DNA from: an uncultured Clostridia bacterium
GTDB taxonomy: Bacteria > Bacillota > Clostridia > Christensenellales > UBA1242
Assembly (NCBI GenBank): GCA_944384425.1
Contig: CALWTI010000007.1
Span: 1 to 36,921, forward strand
Reading direction: 5' to 3'
Length of the DNA: 36,921 nt
The notes beneath the pieces are model-generated. The model was not told where the DNA came from, did not search any database, and was given only the letters and a program-made list of their open reading frames with translations. Numbering within the stretch: the first letter of the stretch is position 1; each line of letters begins with the position of its first letter. Position numbers and translations under genes: made by a program. Positions 32,889-36,921 of the stretch are shown here, piece after piece.

Positions 32889-32917
32889 TTGACCTAAGTT
32901 GTTTTTGGTGATATAAT
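32889..32917 (+). promoter_or_regulatory. Promoter of aspS-lysS
   Basis: -35 TTGACC (32889-32894), 17-base spacer, extended -10 TGATATAAT (-10 at 32912-32917). The leader to the ATG is 33 bases, too short for a T-box. Shine-Dalgarno AAAGGA. Confidence 0.8.
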
Positions 32918-32950
32918 TCAGTGTAAAAATTTTTAATCAAAGGACGTTTT

Positions 32951-34723
32951 ATGCAAAATCGTACACACAATTTAGGGGAATTGCGTCTTTGTGACGCTGA
33001 GAAAAAAGTTGAACTTTGTGGCTGGCTTGAAAATGTCAGACGCGTCAGTAAAAATCTCGCCTTTATGGTACTTAGAGATTTTTATGGCACAACACAAGTT
33101 GTCGTTAATAGTGAAGAGATGATGGCAAAGGTGGACAAAATAAACATTGAGTCCACAATCAAAGTTTGGGGTACTGTTCGTGAAAGGTCAAACAAAAATC
33201 CTGACATGGCAACAGGCGACATTGAAGTCGTTTGCGAACAAATTGAAGTGCTTGGGGAGTGCATTTATAACGAACTTCCTTTCCAAATCAACTTCTCAAA
33301 AGATGCCGATGAAAACACAAGGCTTAAATATAGATATCTTGATTTAAGAAATCCAAAAGTTAAAGAAAAAATTGTTTTGAGAAGCAAAATTGTGAGTGCT
33401 CTTAGACAGGCAATGACAGAAAAAGGATTTTTGGAGATAACAACTCCAATTTTGACATCTTCTTCACCAGAGGGTGCAAGGGACTATCTTGTTCCATCAA
33501 GAAACTATCCGGGCAAGTTCTATGCTCTTCCACAGGCACCTCAGCAGTTCAAACAACTTTTGATGGCGTCTGGGTTTGATAGATATTTTCAAATAGCGCC
33601 ATGTTTTCGTGATGAAGACGCTCGTGCTGACAGGTCACCAGGTGAGTTTTATCAGCTAGATATGGAAATGGCATTTGCAAGTCAAGAAGATGTGTTCTCT
33701 GTGATTGAGAGCGTGCTTCCACCTGTTTTTGAAAAGTTTGGTAGTTACAAAAAGGCGTCAAAACCACCTTTTGTTAGAATAAAATACGAAGATGCAATGG
33801 ACACATATGGCTCTGACAAACCTGACCTTAGAATAGATTTGAAAGTGACTGATTTTACTGATATTGTTAAAGGTGTTGACTTTGAGCCATTCAAAAGTGC
33901 AGTCACGAAAGCAGTCATTGTTGACAACTTTACTCATTCAAGAAAAGTCATTGACAAACTTGTTGAAGATGTATTTACTCAACTTGAACAAAAAGTATAT
34001 TGGTTCAAGATTGACGAAAATGGCAACCTTGTTGGTGGCGTAGCTAAGTTTTTACAGGACAAAAAGTCAGAGATTGACAAATTAAACTTAAAGCCAAACA
34101 CTTTCGTATGTCTTGCCTCAGGTGAAAAACGTGTCGCACAAAAGACGGCTGGTGTTATGCTTAAAATGCTAGGCAATATTTGTCCAGAGCATATGGATAA
34201 AGAAAAGTATGAATTTTGCTGGATAGTTGACTTCCCTATGTATGAAATTGGCGAGGAGTCGGGCAAACTTGAATTTTGTCACAACCCATTCTCAATGCCA
34301 CAAGGTGGAATAAAAGCACTTGAAAAGGCAGAAAAGAGCACAGAAGAGGCACTAAAAGTTATTGCTTATCAATACGACCTTGTTGTCAACGGAGTTGAAC
34401 TTTCAAGCGGAGCTGTTAGAAACCATGACCCAAAACTCATGTGCAAGGCATTTGAAATCGTGGGACTTGGCGAAGACGATGTTCGTGCAAAATTCCCAGC
34501 AATGTACAACGCATTTTGCTACGGGGCACCACCACATGCAGGAATTGCACCAGGAGTTGACAGAATGGTTATGCTCTTAACGGGCGACGAGAGTATTCGT
34601 GAAGTTATTGCATTCCCTATGAACAAAAAAGCACAAGATGTTCTCATGGGCGCACCAAGTGAAGTTGACGAGAAACAACTCCGTGAAGTGCATATAAAAG
34701 TTGATTTAAAGGAAGGAGAATAA
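32951..34723 (+). CDS. aspS: Aspartyl-tRNA synthetase
   Basis: 590 residues, bacterial-type AspRS. N-terminal OB-fold anticodon domain (ELCGWLENVRRVSKNLAFMVLRD), class II motif 2 CFRDEDARADRSPGEFYQLD, the bacterial GAD insertion (~300-420) and motif 3 PGVDRMVMLLTG. It charges tRNA-Asp; whether it also charges tRNA-Asn (for GatCAB) cannot be told. lysS follows with its ATG directly after this stop (TAAATG), so the two are translationally linked. Such an aspS-lysS pair shares one mRNA. Confidence 0.97.
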   Translation: MQNRTHNLGELRLCDAEKKVELCGWLENVRRVSKNLAFMVLRDFYGTTQVVVNSEEMMAKVDKINIESTIKVWGTVRERSNKNPDMATGDIEVVCEQIEVLGECIYNELPFQINFSKDADENTRLKYRYLDLRNPKVKEKIVLRSKIVSALRQAMTEKGFLEITTPILTSSSPEGARDYLVPSRNYPGKFYALPQAPQQFKQLLMASGFDRYFQIAPCFRDEDARADRSPGEFYQLDMEMAFASQEDVFSVIESVLPPVFEKFGSYKKASKPPFVRIKYEDAMDTYGSDKPDLRIDLKVTDFTDIVKGVDFEPFKSAVTKAVIVDNFTHSRKVIDKLVEDVFTQLEQKVYWFKIDENGNLVGGVAKFLQDKKSEIDKLNLKPNTFVCLASGEKRVAQKTAGVMLKMLGNICPEHMDKEKYEFCWIVDFPMYEIGEESGKLEFCHNPFSMPQGGIKALEKAEKSTEEALKVIAYQYDLVVNGVELSSGAVRNHDPKLMCKAFEIVGLGEDDVRAKFPAMYNAFCYGAPPHAGIAPGVDRMVMLLTGDESIREVIAFPMNKKAQDVLMGAPSEVDEKQLREVHIKVDLKEGE

Positions 34724-36184
34724 ATGGAACAACAACTTTCAACTGAGATTGATGTCAGAAGAAATAAAATTGAAACATTAAAAAGCGAAGGCGTCATTGT
34801 CTACAAAGACAAGTTTGAACGCACGCACAAAATTTGTGAAGCAAGAAAACTTGCTGACGGCGAAAAAGTTAAAGTTTGCGGAAGAATGGTTTTTCGCAGA
34901 GTTATGGGCAAGTTTGGCTTTATGCAAATTCGTGATGTTGAAGATAAAATTCAAGTCAGTGTTGGAGTAAACGAACTTGAAGAAAAAGACTATGACTTTT
35001 ATAAAAAGATGATAGATATAGGTGATTTTGTTGGTGTTGAAGGTGAGATTTATCATACACAAACTGGCGAAATTACAGTTAGGGCACACAGTGTTACGCT
35101 TTTGAGTAAGGCACTTCGTCCACTTCCTGAGAAGTTCCATGGACTTGTTGACCAAGAGGCAAAGTACAGACAAAGATATCTTGACTTAATAAGCAATCAA
35201 AACGCTCGTGAAGTGTTCTTAGGCAGAAGCAAAGTCATTGCTTTCATCAGAAAATTTTTGGGCGAAAACGGATTTTTGGAAGTTGAAACACCAATTCTTC
35301 AATCTGCCGTATGTGGTGCATCAGCAAAACCTTTTATGACACACCACAACGCACTTGACAAGCAGTGCAATCTTCGTATCGCTCCTGAAACATACTTAAA
35401 GCAAGTCATAGCTGGTGGCTTTGACAGAGTGTTTGAAGTTGCAAAGTGTTTCAGAAACGAAGGAATGGACACTCAGCACCTTCAAGAGTTCACAATGGTT
35501 GAGTGGTACGCATCATATTGGAATTTTGAAGACAATATCAAACTTTACACAAAGTTTATTCAATCTCTTCTTATGGAAGTTAAAGGCAGTCTTCAAATTG
35601 AATACCAAGGTCAAAAACTTGACTTTTCTGGAGAGTGGCCAAGAATAAACTATGTTGAAGAAATGAAAAAAGTTTTGGGCTTTGACTTTTTGGAGTGCGA
35701 AACAAGAGATGAACTTGTTGCAGAAGTTGTTAAGCGTAAACTATTCAGTGAGTCAGATTTTGACGGAATAAAGACACTTGGTGGAGTTATTGATTATATC
35801 TACAAGCGTAAAATTCGTGAAAATATTGTTCAACCAACAGTGCTATATAACTACCCAACATGTTTAATACCACTTGCAAGAAGAAATGACAAAAACAACA
35901 AACTCATTGATGTCTTCCAAGTACTTTGCATGGGCAGTGAACTTTGCAAAGCATACAGCGAACTTGTTGACCCAATTGTTCAGCGTGAAGAGCTTGAAAA
36001 ACAGGCGAGGGCAAAACTCGGTGGCGATGATGAGGCGATGGAACTAGATGAAGATTTTGTTCTTGCCATGGAACATGGTATGCCACCAATTTCAGGTCTT
36101 GGCTTTGGTGTTGACAGACTTATGATGTTCCTCTTTAATCAGGAATCTATAAGGGATGTAGTTCTCTTCCCTCTCATGAAATAA
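34724..36184 (+). CDS. lysS: Lysyl-tRNA synthetase, class II
   Basis: 486 residues. OB-fold domain (KVCGRMVFRRVMGKFGFMQIRD), motif 1 around FLEVETPILQ, motif 2 CFRNEGMDTQHLQEFTMVEWY and motif 3 GLGFGVDRLMMFLFNQESIRDVVLFP. It charges tRNA-Lys. Its Shine-Dalgarno GGAAGGAG is in the last codons of aspS, with no bases between the genes. The TAA stop forms the first bases of a 129-base palindromic element that may end the transcript. Confidence 0.97.
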   Translation: MEQQLSTEIDVRRNKIETLKSEGVIVYKDKFERTHKICEARKLADGEKVKVCGRMVFRRVMGKFGFMQIRDVEDKIQVSVGVNELEEKDYDFYKKMIDIGDFVGVEGEIYHTQTGEITVRAHSVTLLSKALRPLPEKFHGLVDQEAKYRQRYLDLISNQNAREVFLGRSKVIAFIRKFLGENGFLEVETPILQSAVCGASAKPFMTHHNALDKQCNLRIAPETYLKQVIAGGFDRVFEVAKCFRNEGMDTQHLQEFTMVEWYASYWNFEDNIKLYTKFIQSLLMEVKGSLQIEYQGQKLDFSGEWPRINYVEEMKKVLGFDFLECETRDELVAEVVKRKLFSESDFDGIKTLGGVIDYIYKRKIRENIVQPTVLYNYPTCLIPLARRNDKNNKLIDVFQVLCMGSELCKAYSELVDPIVQREELEKQARAKLGGDDEAMELDEDFVLAMEHGMPPISGLGFGVDRLMMFLFNQESIRDVVLFPLMK

Positions 36185-36310
36185 AAATAGGCAAAATTAG
36201 GGGAAAAGGCTTCAAATAACGGTGCGAAGAAACCTTCGAGTACAAAGTACACTCAGGTTTGCTTCACGCCGTTCTTTTTTGCCTTTTCCACCTACTTTTG
36301 CCTATTTTTA
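36182..36310. repeat. 129-base palindromic element abutting lysS stop; inner hairpin acts as terminator
   Basis: Three nested arms. Outer: TAAAAATAGGC (36182-36192) with GCCTATTTTTA (36300-36310), extending through AAAATTAGG and GGAAAAGGC. Middle: AACGGTGCGAAGAAACC (36218-36234) with GGTTTGCTTCACGCCGTT (36256-36273). Core: GAGTACAAAGTACACTC (36238-36254). CTTTTTT follows the middle arm, so that arm is a likely rho-independent terminator for lysS. The first three bases are the lysS stop. Confidence 0.78.
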
Positions 36311-36363
36311 CTTTTACTATTTTATTATTTTCTACAATATTTTAAAATAAAACTTTTTATTTT

Positions 36364-36615
36364 GACTTCAAATAACGGTGCGCCTACTTTTGCCTATTTT
36401 TACTATTTTTATTATAATTATTTTAATTGTTTTACAATATTTTAAAAGCACACTCATGTACCCGGCGAGCCATTCTACTTTGCCTTTTCCACCTAATTTT
36501 GCCTATTTTATATTATCAATATTGTTTTCTATTATCCTTATAAATCGGGGCGAAGAAAGCTTAATTGCAAAGTACACTCAGACCTTCACGCCGTTCTTTT
36601 TTGCCTTTGTTTTTA
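36364..36615. repeat. Decayed copies of the palindromic element; no gene seen in 36185-36760
   Basis: The 576-base gap after lysS holds partial copies. At 36364-36412: TTCAAATAACGGTGCG joined directly to CCTACTTTTGCCTATTTTTAC, as if the middle was deleted. At 36446-36510: AAAGCACACTCATGTACCC then a right arm. At 36543-36615: GGGGCGAAGAAAGC, TTGCAAAGTACACTCAG, then CTTCACGCCGTTCTTTTTTG. A 94-codon frame across this region is built from repeat sequence and is not called. Confidence 0.7.
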
Positions 36616-36669
36616 AATTATATCATTGTTTATTTATTATTACCGTAATTAAAGATTTTTAAGATTTAA

Positions 36670-36691
36670 TGTAATAATTATTGTTATTACA
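36670..36691. repeat. Operator-like palindrome upstream of tRNA-Val
   Basis: TGTAATAA (36670-36677) and TTATTACA (36684-36691) separated by TTATTG. A perfect 8-base inverted repeat ~30 bases before the tRNA -35. It could bind a dimeric regulator or be chance in AT-rich DNA. Confidence 0.3.
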
Positions 36692-36721
36692 AAATACAAT
36701 TATAATTTAACAAAAAAATAC

Positions 36722-36750
36722 TTGCATTTAAGCATATATTTGTGTATAAT
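36722..36750 (+). promoter_or_regulatory. Promoter of tRNA-Val
   Basis: -35 TTGCAT (36722-36727), 17-base spacer, consensus -10 TATAAT (36745-36750), ten bases before the mature tRNA. Confidence 0.8.
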
Positions 36751-36760
36751 GCAAGTGTTT

Positions 36761-36836
36761 GGGCAATTAACTCAGTTGGTAGAGTGTCACTTTGACGTAG
36801 TGGAAGTCAGGAGTTCGAGTCTCTTATTGCCCACCA
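36761..36836 (+). tRNA. tRNA-Val (GAC)
   Basis: 76 bases with a full cloverleaf: acceptor GGGCAAT/ATTGCCC, D-arm ACTC/GAGT, anticodon stem TCACT/AGTGG with loop TTGACGT (anticodon GAC), five-base variable loop, T-arm AGGAG-TTCGAGT-CTCTT, discriminator A and encoded CCA. It reads GUC and GUU valine codons. It has its own promoter and terminator, so it is a single-tRNA unit. Confidence 0.95.
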
Positions 36837-36850
36837 AACATGAAATAATA

Positions 36851-36879
36851 AAAATCCACCAGCCTAGCTGGTGGTTTTT
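36851..36879 (+). terminator. Terminator of tRNA-Val
   Basis: CCACCAGC (36856-36863) / GCTGGTGG (36867-36874), loop CTA, followed by T5. The remaining bases to the window end hold nothing I can identify. Confidence 0.9.
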
Positions 36880-36921
36880 CATATAACGGGTAAAACCCTA
36901 CTTCAAAGGCAGCACGAAATC

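Noticed and set aside
32918..32950. T-box or other riboswitch before aspS
   Set aside because: The predicted leader is only about 33 bases, with no hairpin series or T-box sequence.
36378..36662. 94-codon frame after lysS rich in hydrophobic residues
   Set aside because: It runs through decayed palindromic repeats in AT-rich DNA, which yields Ile/Leu/Phe-rich frames by chance; no Shine-Dalgarno.

Overview
This is an AT-rich window from a bacterium using the standard bacterial code (TGA is a stop). It looks like a Clostridia-type Bacillota. The pointers are a full-length SpoIIE and a CwlD-type cell wall amidase (both from spore-forming lineages), TypA, DnaB, S20, GreA, bacterial AspRS and LysRS, and rubrerythrin-type oxygen defence. 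The lineage is inferred from gene content; I could not run a search. No phage, IS or CRISPR was recognised.

Layout. 1-980: 3' part of an RluA-family pseudouridine synthase, overlapping by 4 bases a small ferritin-like protein. 1120-10857: one gene for a 3245-residue lipoprotein with about 28 fibronectin-III/Ig-like repeats and a GLUG-like C-terminus, with its own promoter and terminator. 10890-13009: a GNAT-like protein (-), CwlD-like amidase (+) and inositol-monophosphatase-like protein (-). 13114-16045: alpha/beta hydrolase, a 64-residue protein, an SLC13-type transporter and a chorismate mutase (+). 16124-20437: typA, a small membrane protein, dnaB and a VTT-domain membrane protein. 20494-24006: an SGNH hydrolase with eight Ig-like repeats and a C-terminal membrane anchor. 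24007-24271: a palindromic element between two near-identical hairpins. 24272-24907 (-): a small signal-anchored protein resembling SipW substrates. 25059-27253: rpsT and an M16 peptidase. 27269-27943 (-): a small unknown protein and a DUF378 protein. 28070-30962: greA and spoIIE. 30963-31420: repeats. 31421-32161: methyltransferase. 32234-32833 (-): rubrerythrin. 32951-36184: aspS-lysS. 36185-36760: palindromic repeats. 36761-36836: tRNA-Val(GAC).

The most notable signals are not single genes. First, genes here fall into two classes. One has a Shine-Dalgarno and a -10 box 19-67 bases before the ATG. The other has no Shine-Dalgarno and a -10 box (often extended, TGnTATAAT) only 5-9 bases before the ATG, as expected for leaderless or near-leaderless mRNAs. 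Seven genes fit the second class. Second, long palindromic elements begin at the stop codons of spoIIE and lysS; their 17-base cores differ only by a compensatory A-T to G-C pair. Third, greA has a terminator-like hairpin in its 5' leader, and its promoter shares its -35 box with a promoter on the opposite strand. Fourth, there are two very large repeat-built cell-surface proteins of unknown function.

Start codons were re-chosen where a Shine-Dalgarno or promoter decides them (10890-11438, 17952, 20494, 27604, 27943, 31421, 32833).
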